Counted from the stretch's first letter, positions 24,780-34,278 are shown. The stretch is 34,599 bases of DNA from Paracoccus sp. PAMC 22219 (GCF_000787695.1 NZ_BBPH01000124.1:1-34599); one strand, 5' to 3'. Numbers and translations are program-made. Notes: a model not told the origin generated them from the sequence alone.

Positions 24780-25954
24780 AGGAAGGATGTCCCGTGTCGG
24801 GGGGCGGGCAGCCCCAGATGCGCAAGGATCGACGCGCCGATATCCGCGAACCCCACCTGCCCGACGCCGCGCGTCCCCGCGCCCCAGCCCAGGACGGGCA
24901 CCCGTTCGCGGGTGTGGTCGGTGCCAGACCATGACGGATCGTTGCCGTGATCGGCGGTAAAGATCGCCAGGTCGCCGGGGGCCAGCGTCGCCAGGAACCG
25001 GCCCGCGACGCCGTCGAACCATTCCAGCTGCTGGGCATAGCCGTCGATATCGCGGCGGTGGCCGAAATTGGTGTCGAACTCGACGAAGTTGGCGAATGTC
25101 AGGCTGCCGGGTTCGGCCCTGGCGCCAAGCCGGATCAGGTGGTCGGCCAAGGCCGCGTCATCGGCGCCCTTGTGCAGATGCACGATGCCGCGATGGCTGA
25201 AGATGTCGCCGATCTTGCCGATGGCATGGGTGGTCCGCCCTGCCCCTTGGGCGATGTCCAGGATGGTGTCGCCCGGCGGCGCGATCGCGAAATCACGGCG
25301 GTTGCCGGTGCGGCGGAACGCGTCGGGCTGGCCGACAAAGGGCCGCGCGATGACCCGCCCCACGCGCATGGCGTGCAGCATCGGCGACAGGTCGCGGCAC
25401 AGCGCGATCAGGCGGTCCAGGCCGAACGCCTCCTCGTGCGCCGCGATCTGCAGCACGCTGTCGGCCGAGGTATAGCAGATCGGCCAGCCGGTCTGCAGAT
25501 GCCGCGCCCCGAAATCGTCGATGACCTGCGTGCCCGATGCGTGGCAGTTGCCCAGGATGCCGTCGGTGCCTGCAAGCTGGCAGATGCGCGCGGTGACGTC
25601 GGGGGGAAAGGCGGGCTCGGCGTCGGGGAAATAGGTCCAGTCCCAAGGCACCGGAACGCAGGCGATTTCCCAGTGGCCGGACGGGGTGTCCTTGCCGCGC
25701 GACACCTCGGTTGCCGCGCCCCACAGGCCGCTTGGGTCGGCGCCCAGACCCGGCGCATCGGCGCCGGAGGCCAGCCGCACCGCCGCCCCCAGGCCCAGCC
25801 CGTCCAGCACCGGCATCCGCAGCGGGCGGGCTTGGGCGATATGCCCGACGGTGTTCGCGCCGGTATCGGGACGGCCGTCGTTGAAAAAGGCGTGGGCATC
25901 GGGCGCGCCGCCGATGCCCACGCTGTCCATGACGATCAGGAACGCCCGGCTCAT
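24776..25954 (-). CDS. deoB: Phosphopentomutase
   Basis: DeoB interconverts (deoxy)ribose-1-phosphate and -5-phosphate. The 392-residue product is an alkaline-phosphatase superfamily metalloenzyme: IVMDSVGIGGAPDA (metal Asp10), GANTVGHIAQA, ASGTQVIDDFGARHLQTG, FANFVEFDTNFGHRRD and IFTADHGNDPSWSGTDHTRE hold the metal ligands. It starts within the deoA stop (ATGA). It uses the deoxyribose-1-phosphate made by DeoA; a deoC aldolase is not in the window. Confidence 0.96.
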   Translation of the reverse strand: MSRAFLIVMDSVGIGGAPDAHAFFNDGRPDTGANTVGHIAQARPLRMPVLDGLGLGAAVRLASGADAPGLGADPSGLWGAATEVSRGKDTPSGHWEIACVPVPWDWTYFPDAEPAFPPDVTARICQLAGTDGILGNCHASGTQVIDDFGARHLQTGWPICYTSADSVLQIAAHEEAFGLDRLIALCRDLSPMLHAMRVGRVIARPFVGQPDAFRRTGNRRDFAIAPPGDTILDIAQGAGRTTHAIGKIGDIFSHRGIVHLHKGADDAALADHLIRLGARAEPGSLTFANFVEFDTNFGHRRDIDGYAQQLEWFDGVAGRFLATLAPGDLAIFTADHGNDPSWSGTDHTRERVPVLGWGAGTRGVGQVGFADIGASILAHLGLPAPRHGTSFL

Positions 25955-27233
25955 GCGCCGATCCGGTCACGGATCAGCGGGCCGGGCTGGCCGTCGCCAA
26001 GGGCATAGGCGGCCTGCACGGCGGCAATGGCCACCTGGGCCGCGGTGTCGTCGGCGGCGTGGACCATGCCCAAGGGGCGGTCGGGGCCGACCTCCTCTCC
26101 CAGCTTGGCCAGACGGTCCAGGCCGACGCGGTGGTCGATTGCCTCGGCCGCGCGCACCCGGCCGCCACCAAGCGCCAAAACGGCATGTCCAAGCGCGGTC
26201 ACGTCGATGCGGCCCACGCGGCCCGCGGCGGGCGCGGGAATGGGCAGGATCAGCGGCGCGCGGGCCAGATGCGCCTCGGGTCGCTCCATCAGGTCGCGCG
26301 GTCCGCCTTGGGCCGCGACCATGCGGCCAAAGACCTCGGCCGCGGCGCCGCTGTCCAGCGTGTCGGCCAGACCGTCCGCCGACCGCCCGGCCAGCGTCAG
26401 GCATTCCGCTGCCAGCGCCAGCGTCAGGTCGCGCAGCGCCCCAGCTCGCCCCGCAGGGCGCGGATCGCCTCGTGGATCTCCAGCGCGTTGCCGGCGCTGC
26501 GGGCCAGCGGCTGGTCCATGTCGGTGATGAAGGCGGTGGTGCGGCAGCCCGCGCCGTTCGCGGTCTCGACCAAAGCCTGGGCCAGGCGGCCGGCACTGTC
26601 GGCCTTCTTCAGGATCGCACCGGACCCCGCCTTGACGTCCAGGACCAGCGCATCCAGCCCCGCCGCCAGCTTTTTCGACAGGATCGACGCGGTGATCAGG
26701 TCGATCGATTCCACCGTCCCCGATTCGTCGCGGATGGCGTACAGACGACGGTCCGCCGGGGCGACGTCGCCCGTGGCCGCGACGATCGCGCAGCCGACGG
26801 TGCGCACGATGCGGCGGAAATCATCCTCGGGCTGGTCGCACAGATAGCCGGGGATCGCCTCCAGCTTGTCTAGTGTTCCGCCCGTATGGCCCAGGCCACG
26901 ACCCGAGATCATCGGCACGAACACGCCCCGCGCGGCCAGCAGCGGCGCCAGAACCAAGCTGACCGTGTCGCCGATGCCGCCGGTCGAATGCTTGTCCACC
27001 ACCGGACCCGACAGGTCCCAGTGCAGCACGTGCCCCGAATCGCGCATGGCGCGCGTCAGCGCCACGCGGCCTGCGGGGCCTACGCCCTTGGTCAGGACCG
27101 CCATCGCAAAGGCCCCCGCCTGCGCGTCGCTGACCGATCCGTCGGCCAGCCCCTGCGCGATCAGCGCCGCCCCCGGTCCGTCCAGTCCCCGCCCGTCGCG
27201 GATCGCCGATATGACAGGACGCGGGTCGGTCAT
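25951..27233 (-). pseudogene. deoA: Thymidine phosphorylase, single-base frameshift
   Basis: DeoA splits thymidine to thymine and deoxyribose-1-phosphate. The first about 264 codons from ATG 27233 are intact: VVDKHSTGGIGDTVSLVLAP (phosphate loop), GRGLGHTGGTLDKLEAIPG, LITASILSKKLAAG and LDVKAGSGAILK. The frame is lost at ALRGELG and stops at 26424. The conserved continuation (RDLTLALAAECLTLAGR to the end at 25951) is one frame over. One missing base in the GGGG run read at 26439-26442 explains it: with five G the protein reads GELGALRDLTLALAAE. Repaired length is 427 residues, normal for the family. ATGA overlaps with cdd and deoB remain at both ends. Either a recent loss of thymidine phosphorylase or an assembly error. 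Confidence 0.9.
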
Positions 27234-27628
27234 GTGCGCGCCATGTGGCCCGCGTCGAAGCGGCCGGGCAGCAGGTCGCCCACGGTCGTGCGCATTTCCG
27301 CCCCGTCGGTCGTGGCCAGCAGGACCGGCACGTCGCCCGACGCGAATTCCGCCAGCTTCTGTCGGCAGCCGCCGCAGGGGGGCACGGGGGTCGGGCTGTC
27401 GGCGATGACCGCAACCTCGACCAGCTGCGTCTCTCCGGCGGCGACCATCGCGGCGATGGCCCCGGCCTCGGCGCAGGTGCCTTCGGGATAGGCCACGTTC
27501 TCCACGTTGCAGCCGCGATAGACGGTGCCCGACGCGCCGCGGATGGCCGCGCCGACCTTGAATTTCGAATAGGGCACATAGGCCCGTTCGCGCACGTCGC
27601 GCGCCGCATCCAGCAATGACATCGTCAT
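27230..27628 (-). CDS. cdd: Cytidine deaminase
   Basis: Cdd converts cytidine and deoxycytidine to (deoxy)uridine. The 132-residue product is the homotetrameric type: YVPYSKFKVGAAI, the zinc site CNVENVAYPEGTCAEAGAI with Cys52 and catalytic Glu54, and PCGGCRQKLAEF with Cys85 and Cys88. The start may be ATG 27628 or ATG 27622, both behind GGGGTGG. It is the first gene of the cdd-deoA-deoB-add-upp string and is divergent from maeB (142 bp between starts). Confidence 0.95.
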   Translation of the reverse strand: MTMSLLDAARDVRERAYVPYSKFKVGAAIRGASGTVYRGCNVENVAYPEGTCAEAGAIAAMVAAGETQLVEVAVIADSPTPVPPCGGCRQKLAEFASGDVPVLLATTDGAEMRTTVGDLLPGRFDAGHMART

Positions 27629-27661
27629 GGTCCACCCCGTTCGATCTGGCCGCCAATCTGC

Positions 27662-27675
27662 GCCCGCAGGCGGGC
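27662..27675. repeat. GC-rich palindrome in the cdd-maeB intergenic region
   Basis: GCCCGC and GCGGGC are perfect arms around AG, about 35 bp upstream of cdd. It could be an operator of the salvage operon or chance in GC-rich DNA. Confidence 0.2.
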
Positions 27676-27728
27676 TTGTGCAAGACGCGCGCGCGTCCGC
27701 AGAACCCCGCTGTTCCCCGACGTCAGAA

Positions 27729-27746
27729 TGGTTTAACGGTAAACCA
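27729..27746. promoter_or_regulatory. LacI-type palindrome upstream of maeB
   Basis: TGGTTTA and TAAACCA flank ACGG, giving an 18-bp dyad with a central CG and a TTANCGNTAA core. Length and central CG fit LacI-family operators. It ends 25 bp before the maeB start codon, just upstream of the ribosome binding site. CceR, a LacI-family regulator of central carbon genes in Rhodobacter, is a candidate; this is from memory of its motif. Confidence 0.5.
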
Positions 27747-27770
27747 ATTCCGAAACCGGAGGGGCGAAAG

Positions 27771-30050
27771 ATGGACGACCGCAGGCAGGACAGCGCAAGA
27801 CAGGCCGCGCTAGATTATCATGAATTCCCGCGACCGGGCAAACTGGAGATCCGCGCGACCAAGCCGATGGCCAATGGCCGCGACCTGGCCCGCGCCTATT
27901 CCCCCGGCGTCGCCGAAGCCTGCCTAGAGATCAAGGCCGATCCGTCCACCGCCGCGCGTTATACCACAAAGGGCAACCTTGTGGCCGTCATCTCGAACGG
28001 CACGGCCGTTCTGGGCCTGGGCAATATCGGCGCGCTGGCCTCCAAGCCGGTGATGGAGGGCAAGGCGGTCCTGTTCAAGAAATTCGCAAACATCGACTGT
28101 TTCGACATCGAGGTGAACGAGTCCGATCCGGTGAAACTGGCCGAGATCGTCTGCGCGCTTGAGCCGACCTTTGGTGCCGTGAACCTTGAGGACATCAAGG
28201 CGCCCGACTGTTTCATCGTCGAACAGATCTGCCGCGAGCGGATGAACATCCCGGTCTTCCACGACGACCAGCACGGCACCGCCATCGTGGTGGGTGCCGC
28301 CGCGACCAACGCGCTGCGCATCGCCGGCAAGCGGTTCGAGGACATCAAGATCGTGTCCACCGGCGGCGGGGCCGCGGGCATCGCCTGTCTGAACATGCTG
28401 CTGAAGCTGGGCGTCAAGCGTGAGAACGTCTGGCTGTGCGACATCCATGGCCTGGTCCATGAGGGCCGCGAGATCGACATGAACCCGCAGAAGGCCGCCT
28501 ATGCCCAGCCCTCGGACAAGCGCGCCCTGACCGAGGTGATCGACGGCGCCGACCTGTTCCTGGGCCTGTCCGGTCCCGGCGTGCTGACGCCCGAGATGGT
28601 CAGCCGCATGGCCCCGCGCCCGATCATCTTTGCGCTTGCGAACCCGAACCCCGAAATCGACCCCGATGCCGCCCGTGCCGTGGCCCCCGACGCGATCATC
28701 GCGACCGGCCGCAGCGACTTTCCGAACCAGGTCAACAACGTCCTGTGTTTCCCCTTCATCTTCCGCGGCGCGCTGGACGTGGGCGCGACCACGATCAACG
28801 ACGAGATGAAGATCGCCTGCATCGAGGGCATCGCGGCCCTGGCCCGCGCCACGACCGCCGCCGAAGCCGCCGCCGCCTATCGCGGCGAGACGCTGACCTT
28901 TGGCGCCGACTATCTGATCCCCAAGCCGTTCGATCCGCGCCTGATGGGCGTCGTGTCCAGCGCGGTCGCCCGCGCCGCGATGGAGACGGGCGTGGCCACC
29001 CGGCCCTTGGACGACATGGCGGCCTACAAGCAGAAGCTGGACGGCTCGGTCTTCCGGTCGGCGCTGATCATGCGCCCGGTCTTCGAGGCCGCGGCCACCG
29101 TCACCCGCCGCATCGTCTTTGCCGAGGGCGAGGACGAGCGCGTCCTGCGCGCCGCCAACGCCATGCTGGAGGAGACGACCGACGTCCCGATCCTGATCGG
29201 CCGCCCCGACGTGATCGCCACCCGCGCCGAACGCGCCGGCCTGCCGATCCGCCCGGATGTCGATTTCGAGATCGTGAACCCGGAAAACGACCCTCGCTAT
29301 CGCGATTATTGGGAAACCTATCACGGCATCATGGCCCGGCGCGGCGTCAGCCCCGACATCGCCCGCGCGATCATGCGCACCAACACCACCGCCATCGGCG
29401 CGGTCATGGTGCACCGGGCCGAGGCCGACAGCCTCATCTGCGGCACCTTCGGGCAGTACAGCTGGCACCTGCAATACGTGCGCCAGATCCTGGCCCGCGA
29501 CGGCCTGCACCCGACCGGCGCGCTGTCGATGATCATCCTGGAAGACGGGCCGCTGTTCATCGCCGACACCCAGTGCCACAACGACCCCACGCCCCAGCAG
29601 GTGATGGAGACTGTGATGGGTGCCGCCCGCCATGTCCGCCGCTTTGGCCTGACGCCCAAGATCGCGCTGTGCAGCCATTCGCAGTTCGGCAACACCGACA
29701 GCTATTCCGGCCGCAAGATGCGCGACGCGCTGGCGCTGCTGGACGCGCGCGAGCCCGACTTCATGTATGACGGCGAAATGCATGTCGACGCGGCGCTGGA
29801 CCCGGAACTGCGCGAACGCATCTTCCCGACCTCGCGGCTGGAGGGCGTGGCGAACGTGCTGGTCTTTGCGGGCACTGACGCCGCATCGGGCGTCCGCAAC
29901 GCGCTGAAGATGCGCGCGGCGGGCCTGGAGGTCGGGCCGATCCTGATGGGCATGGGCAACCGCGCCCATATCGTGACCCCGTCGATCACCACGCGCGGGC
30001 TGCTGAACATGTCGGTGCTGGCCGGAACGCCGGTCACGCATTACGGCTGA
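27771..30050 (+). CDS. maeB: NADP-type malic enzyme with C-terminal phosphotransacetylase-like domain
   Basis: MaeB decarboxylates malate to pyruvate, linking the TCA cycle to gluconeogenesis and NADPH supply. The 759-residue product has the malic domain (RAYSPGVAEAC with Tyr43; LEDIKAPDCF; PVFHDDQHGTAIV), the dinucleotide-binding domain (IVSTGGGAAGIACL; LSGPGVLTPEMV; FALANPNPEI), and from about 430 a phosphotransacetylase-like domain (RIVFAEGEDERVLRAA; SLICGTFGQYSWHL; SHSQFGNTDS). In such hybrids the last domain is usually regulatory rather than catalytic. ATG at 27771 has GGAGG 8 bases before it; a longer frame upstream lacks one. The gene is followed by a very stable hairpin. Confidence 0.96.
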   Translation: MDDRRQDSARQAALDYHEFPRPGKLEIRATKPMANGRDLARAYSPGVAEACLEIKADPSTAARYTTKGNLVAVISNGTAVLGLGNIGALASKPVMEGKAVLFKKFANIDCFDIEVNESDPVKLAEIVCALEPTFGAVNLEDIKAPDCFIVEQICRERMNIPVFHDDQHGTAIVVGAAATNALRIAGKRFEDIKIVSTGGGAAGIACLNMLLKLGVKRENVWLCDIHGLVHEGREIDMNPQKAAYAQPSDKRALTEVIDGADLFLGLSGPGVLTPEMVSRMAPRPIIFALANPNPEIDPDAARAVAPDAIIATGRSDFPNQVNNVLCFPFIFRGALDVGATTINDEMKIACIEGIAALARATTAAEAAAAYRGETLTFGADYLIPKPFDPRLMGVVSSAVARAAMETGVATRPLDDMAAYKQKLDGSVFRSALIMRPVFEAAATVTRRIVFAEGEDERVLRAANAMLEETTDVPILIGRPDVIATRAERAGLPIRPDVDFEIVNPENDPRYRDYWETYHGIMARRGVSPDIARAIMRTNTTAIGAVMVHRAEADSLICGTFGQYSWHLQYVRQILARDGLHPTGALSMIILEDGPLFIADTQCHNDPTPQQVMETVMGAARHVRRFGLTPKIALCSHSQFGNTDSYSGRKMRDALALLDAREPDFMYDGEMHVDAALDPELRERIFPTSRLEGVANVLVFAGTDAASGVRNALKMRAAGLEVGPILMGMGNRAHIVTPSITTRGLLNMSVLAGTPVTHYG

Positions 30051-30062
30051 TTCGGCACACAT

Positions 30063-30070
30063 TTTGCAAA
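30063..30070. promoter_or_regulatory. TTTGCAAA site 1, possible ScfR/RamB-type operator
   Basis: This 8-bp palindrome is the core reported for RamB of Corynebacterium and for PccR, the propionyl-CoA regulator of Rhodobacter sphaeroides (from memory). It lies 13 bp after the maeB stop, upstream of prpE. A second copy occurs at 30111-30118. Confidence 0.5.
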
Positions 30071-30075
30071 TACCG

Positions 30076-30105
30076 CGGCGCAGCAAAGGCGACTTTGCTG
30101 CGCCG
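30076..30105 (+). terminator. Very stable hairpin after maeB
   Basis: CGGCGCAGCAAAG pairs perfectly over 13 bp with CTTTGCTGCGCCG around a GCGA tetraloop. The following bases are TTCGGTTTG, a poor T-run, so it may stop transcription weakly or protect the 3' end. The flanking TTTGCAAA copies extend the pairing with two 2-nt bulges. Confidence 0.65.
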
Positions 30106-30110
30106 TTCGG

Positions 30111-30118
30111 TTTGCAAA
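30111..30118. promoter_or_regulatory. TTTGCAAA site 2, possible ScfR/RamB-type operator
   Basis: This is the second exact copy of the palindrome, 40 bp after the first and 106 bp before the prpE start codon. Its position upstream of a propionyl-CoA synthetase gene agrees with the known role of PccR-type regulators in propionate use. Confidence 0.55.
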
Positions 30119-30224
30119 CGCGCTTCGCGGAATTCTGCTAATCCCGGCCCTGTCACACCGCTAACAAGGTTGCGCGACGCCCCCCTTCCTGCGTAACAAA
30201 ACCCAGGTTCAGGGAGGGGAGTCC

Positions 30225-32111
30225 ATGTCCTATCAAGATCTCTACGCGCGCTGGAAGGCCGATCCCGAAGCGTTCTGGATGGAGGCCACCGGCACCATCG
30301 ACTGGACCCACCCCCCAAGCCGCGCCCATTTCGACCAGGGCCCCGCCGGGGAATGGTTCGCCGACGGGATGGTGAACACCTGCTGGAACGCCATCGACCG
30401 CCATGTCGCGGCCGGACACGGCGACCGGCTGGCGATCATCCACGACAGTCCGATGACGAACAGCGTCAGCCGACTGACCTATGCGGAACTGCAGGACCAG
30501 GTGGCCCGGCTGGCGGGCGTGATGACCGCGCGCGGCATCGGCAAGGGCGACCGGGTCATCATCTACATGCCGATGATCCCCGAGGCGCTGCAGGCGATGC
30601 TGGCCTGCGCGCGGATCGGCGCGATCCATTCCGTGGTCTTCGGCGGGTTCGCCGCGCATGAGCTGGCGGTGCGCATCGACGACGCCAAGCCCCGCGCCAT
30701 CATCGCCGCCAGCTGCGGGCTGGAGCCGGGGCGCGTCGTTCCCTACAAGCCGCTGATGGACCGCGCCATCGACGAGGCCGTTCACAAGCCCGACTTCACC
30801 ATCGTGTTCCAGCGCCCCGAATGCGCCGCCGACATGGTGGCGGGCCGCGACCTGGACTGGCGCCAGGCGGTGGCCGACGCCACCCCCGCGGATTGCGTCC
30901 CGGTCGAGGGGAACCACCCGGCCTATATCCTGTACACCTCTGGGACGACCGGCCAGCCCAAGGGCGTCGTGCGCCACACCGCCGGGCATCTGGTGGCCTT
31001 GGCGTGGAGCGTGCCGAACATCTATGGCATCGGGCCGGGCGACGTGTTCTGGGTCGCGTCCGACGTGGGCTGGGTCGTGGGACACAGCTATATCGTCTAT
31101 GGTCCGCTGATCGCGGGCGCGACCACCGTGGTGTTCGAGGGCAAGCCCGTCGGCACCCCGGACGCCGGCACCTTCTGGCGGGTGATCGCGGATCACAACG
31201 TCAAGTCGTTCTTCACCGCCCCCACCGCCATCCGCGCGGTCAAGCGTGACGATCCCGAAGGCAAGCTGGTCGGCAAGTACGACCTGTCGGGCCTGCAGGC
31301 GCTGTTCCTGGCGGGCGAACGCGCCGACCCCGACACCGTCACCTGGGCCGAGGATCGGGTAAAGGTCCCCGTAATCGACCACTGGTGGCAGACGGAGACC
31401 GGCTGGCCCATCGCAGCGAACCCCCTTGGCGTGGGCCTGATGCCCGTCAAGAAGGGCAGCCCGACCCTGCCGATGCCCGGATACGACGTGCAGGTCCTGG
31501 ACGAGGCCGGCCACCCGGTCGCCCCCGGCACCTTGGGCGCCATCGCCATCAAGCTGCCGCTGCCGCCCGGCACCCTGCCCACGCTGTGGAACGCCGAGGA
31601 TCGGTTCCACCGCGCCTATCTGCAGCATTTCCCCGGTTTCTATGAAACAGGCGACGCGGGCTATGTCGACGATGACGGCTATGTCTGGATCATGGCGCGC
31701 ACCGACGACGTGATCAACGTCGCGGGCCACCGCCTGTCCACCGGCAGCATGGAGGAGGTCCTGTCCAGCCATCCCGCCGTCGCGGAATGCGCGGTGATCG
31801 GGGTCGCCGATCCGCTGAAGGGACAGGCCCCCCTGGGCCTTTTGTGCCTGAAGAAGGGGGTCGAGACGGACCACGCGCAGATCGTGGCCGAGGTGGTGCG
31901 CATGGTCCGCGACCGCATCGGCCCCGTCGCGGCCTTCAAGACCGCCTGCGTCGTCGACCGCCTGCCCAAGACGCGGTCGGGCAAGATCCTGCGCGCGACC
32001 ATGGCCAAGATCGCCGATGGCGAGACGGTCAAGGCCCCCGCCACCATCGACGATCCCGCGATCCTGGACGAGATCCGCCGATCCCTGGCCGGGATCGGCT
32101 ATCCCGCCTAG
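30225..32111 (+). CDS. prpE: Propionyl-CoA synthetase (propionate-CoA ligase)
   Basis: PrpE activates propionate with ATP and CoA via a propionyl-adenylate. The 628-residue product matches PrpE in length and in its N-terminus ([17 protein letters not shown], then IDWTHPP), which differs from the longer acetyl-CoA synthetase. AMP-binding motifs are [12 protein letters not shown] at 236-247, [25 protein letters not shown], and the hinge region [19 protein letters not shown]. Lys587 in KTRSGKILR is the acetylatable catalytic lysine. The start follows AGGGAGGGG. Two TTTGCAAA sites precede it. Its stop shares CTAG with the convergent aroA stop. Acetate as a side substrate is possible. Confidence 0.9.
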   Translation: MSYQDLYARWKADPEAFWMEATGTIDWTHPPSRAHFDQGPAGEWFADGMVNTCWNAIDRHVAAGHGDRLAIIHDSPMTNSVSRLTYAELQDQVARLAGVMTARGIGKGDRVIIYMPMIPEALQAMLACARIGAIHSVVFGGFAAHELAVRIDDAKPRAIIAASCGLEPGRVVPYKPLMDRAIDEAVHKPDFTIVFQRPECAADMVAGRDLDWRQAVADATPADCVPVEGNHPAYILYTSGTTGQPKGVVRHTAGHLVALAWSVPNIYGIGPGDVFWVASDVGWVVGHSYIVYGPLIAGATTVVFEGKPVGTPDAGTFWRVIADHNVKSFFTAPTAIRAVKRDDPEGKLVGKYDLSGLQALFLAGERADPDTVTWAEDRVKVPVIDHWWQTETGWPIAANPLGVGLMPVKKGSPTLPMPGYDVQVLDEAGHPVAPGTLGAIAIKLPLPPGTLPTLWNAEDRFHRAYLQHFPGFYETGDAGYVDDDGYVWIMARTDDVINVAGHRLSTGSMEEVLSSHPAVAECAVIGVADPLKGQAPLGLLCLKKGVETDHAQIVAEVVRMVRDRIGPVAAFKTACVVDRLPKTRSGKILRATMAKIADGETVKAPATIDDPAILDEIRRSLAGIGYPA

Positions 32112-33439
32112 TCCAGCGTCGCGCCCAAGCGGGTCATCAGCGGCACGAAGTCGGGGAAGGACGTGGTGATCGGCCCCGCGTCGTCGATGGTGACCGGCTG
32201 CTGGGTCGCAAGGCCCAGGATCAGGAAGCTCATGGCGATGCGGTGGTCCAGATGGGTCACCGCATGGCCGCCGCCCGCTACCTGCGACGCGCCATGCACG
32301 GTCATGGTGTCGCGCGTATCCTCGACCGTGACGCCGTTGGCGCGCAGGCCCACGGCCATCGCGTCGATGCGGTCGCTTTCCTTGACGCGCAGTTCCGCCA
32401 CGCCGTTCATCACCGTCGTGCCTTCGGCGAAAGCCGCGATCACCGACAGGATCGGGAATTCGTCGATCATGCTGGCCGCGCGGTCAGCAGGAACGGTCAC
32501 GCCCTTCAGCGGGCCGTGGCGCACCAGCAGGTCGGCCACGGGTTCGCCCCCCTCCTCGCGCGGGTTCTCGAAGGTGATGTCGGCGCCCATCTCCAGCAGG
32601 GTCACGTACAGGCCGTCGCGCGTCGGGTTGCGGCTGACGCCCGGCACGCGGATTTCAGACCCCGGCACGATCAGCGCCGCGGCCACCGGAAAGGCCGCGC
32701 TGGACGGATCGCGCGGCACGGCCACGGGCTGCGGGCGCAGTTCGGGGCGGCCGGTCAGGGTGATCTTGTGGCCGTCGGGCGTGGTCTCGGTCCGGATCTG
32801 GGCGCCGAAACCGGCCAGCATGCGTTCGGAATGATCGCGCGTGGGTTCGGATTCGATCACCACCGTGTCGCCCGGCGCGTTCAGTCCGGCCAGCAGGATC
32901 GCCGACTTGATCTGGGCGCTGGCCACGGGGGTGCGATAGGTGACGGGCACCGGATCGGTCGCCCCCTGGACGGTGATCGGCAGGCGCCCACCCTCTCGCG
33001 CGGTGATCTGGGTGCCGAACTGCGACAGCGGGTCGGTGACCCGCGCCATCGGACGGCGTGACAGGCTGGCGTCGCCAGTGAACGTGACGCTGATCGGCGT
33101 GGTCGCGACCGCGCCCATGATCAGCCGCACGCCGGTGCCGGAATTGCCGCAATCGATCACGTCGGCCGGGCTGGAGAACCCGCCCACGCCCACGCCATGC
33201 ACCGACCAGTCCCCCGGCCCGTGCTGCGTGACCTGCGCGCCAAGCGCGCGCATGGCGCTGGCGGTGTCCAGGACGTCCTGACCTTCCAGCAGGCCGGTGA
33301 TGCGCGTCTCTCCGACGGCCATGGCACCCAGGATCAGGGCGCGGTGGCTGATCGACTTGTCGCCCGGCACCAGCGCCTCGCCCGACAGGGGGCCGGCGCG
33401 GCGGGCGGTCATCGGACGGGGTTCTGCGGAATGCGACAT
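32108..33439 (-). CDS. aroA: 3-phosphoshikimate 1-carboxyvinyltransferase (EPSP synthase), class II type
   Basis: AroA joins PEP and shikimate-3-phosphate on the way to chorismate. The 443-residue product resembles the Agrobacterium CP4-type class II enzymes: [14 protein letters not shown] (Lys28), [89 protein letters not shown] and LRVKESDR. At the position where CP4 has Ala in GNAATG, this protein has Gly101 (GNSGTG). ATG at 33439 has GAGG 7 bases upstream; the longer frame runs into an Arg/Pro-rich non-conserved region. It provides EPSP for the trp genes of this window. Confidence 0.96.
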   Translation of the reverse strand: MSHSAEPRPMTARRAGPLSGEALVPGDKSISHRALILGAMAVGETRITGLLEGQDVLDTASAMRALGAQVTQHGPGDWSVHGVGVGGFSSPADVIDCGNSGTGVRLIMGAVATTPISVTFTGDASLSRRPMARVTDPLSQFGTQITAREGGRLPITVQGATDPVPVTYRTPVASAQIKSAILLAGLNAPGDTVVIESEPTRDHSERMLAGFGAQIRTETTPDGHKITLTGRPELRPQPVAVPRDPSSAAFPVAAALIVPGSEIRVPGVSRNPTRDGLYVTLLEMGADITFENPREEGGEPVADLLVRHGPLKGVTVPADRAASMIDEFPILSVIAAFAEGTTVMNGVAELRVKESDRIDAMAVGLRANGVTVEDTRDTMTVHGASQVAGGGHAVTHLDHRIAMSFLILGLATQQPVTIDDAGPITTSFPDFVPLMTRLGATLD

Positions 33440-33558
33440 GGGCCTACCTCGTGGTTTTGCCGCGCCTTTTAGCCCGCCCGGCGCGCCCCTGCCACCATCA
33501 TCTTGAGACTGGCGCAACCGCGCCCTAGAAGGGGGCCAATCACGGATTGGAGAATCCC

Positions 33559-34278
33559 ATGCAGGAACTGGACCGGCTGCGCGACCTGGCCGACCCCGAA
33601 CGCGCCGCCCGCGCCAGCGCACGCCACAAGCGCGATCGGGAGACCCTGGGCGTCACCCCTGCCGCGCTGGAGGAAGTCGTCACTGAATGGCGCGCCGAAC
33701 GCGACCTGGACGCCCGCATCGCGCTGGCCGAGGCGTTGTGGGACAGCAACGTCCACGAGGCGCGCCTGGCCGCCGCCCGCCTGCTGGTGCAGGCCCGGAT
33801 GCGGCCCGACGATGCGGCCTGGGCCGCGATCATGGACTGGGCCCCCCAGATCGACGGGGCCGAGATCGACGATGCGGTGATGACCGCCGCCGCGCGCCGC
33901 GTGGTGGCCGATCCGACCCGTCTGGATCAGATCACGCCCTGGGCCCGCAGCCGCAACCCGTGGCTGCGCCGCGGCCTGATGCTGGCGACGCTGCCCTGGG
34001 CCAAAATGAACAACCCCAAGGCCGACGATCTGGAAATCCGGGAAGCGGTGCTGGAACTGTTGCTGCGCCTGGCCTCGGACCGCCACGGCGGGGTGCGCCA
34101 GGCGGCCGGGCTGTGGCTGCGCCACCTGGAAAAGCGCGACCCGGAACGGGTTGCCGCCTGGCACGCCGCCCATGACGCGATGGCCGCGCCCGAGCCGGAA
34201 CCGGACGCCGCACAGGATGCAGAAGACGCGCCGCACCCCGACGACGCGCCCGGCCCCGAAGGCGATCAGGAGCGGTAG
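33559..34278 (+). CDS. DNA alkylation repair protein, AlkD-like HEAT-repeat family
   Basis: The 239-residue product is almost entirely helical, in paired helices ([110 protein letters not shown]), the layout of AlkD-type glycosylases that remove 3-methyladenine and 7-methylguanine. The [14 protein letters not shown] block is the most diagnostic. The last 45 residues are an acidic, Pro/Asp-rich tail absent from AlkD. ATG at 33559 has GGAG 6 bases upstream; a TTG in frame 12 bases earlier is inside that site. Activity is not proven: distant members of the family lack it. Converges with the next gene, overlapping by 13 bp. Confidence 0.75.
   Translation: MQELDRLRDLADPERAARASARHKRDRETLGVTPAALEEVVTEWRAERDLDARIALAEALWDSNVHEARLAAARLLVQARMRPDDAAWAAIMDWAPQIDGAEIDDAVMTAAARRVVADPTRLDQITPWARSRNPWLRRGLMLATLPWAKMNNPKADDLEIREAVLELLLRLASDRHGGVRQAAGLWLRHLEKRDPERVAAWHAAHDAMAAPEPEPDAAQDAEDAPHPDDAPGPEGDQER

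Noticed and set aside
27924-30086. Long open frame antisense to maeB
   Set aside because: It mirrors the highly conserved maeB codons, is rich in His/Arg/Gly/Asp as expected of an antisense shadow in GC-rich DNA, and has no ribosome binding site.
30153-31874. 570-codon open frame antisense to prpE
   Set aside because: Shadow of prpE; no start signals and atypical composition.
33547-33558. TTG start for the AlkD-like gene
   Set aside because: The TTG lies in the Shine-Dalgarno region of the ATG at 33559, which is better placed.
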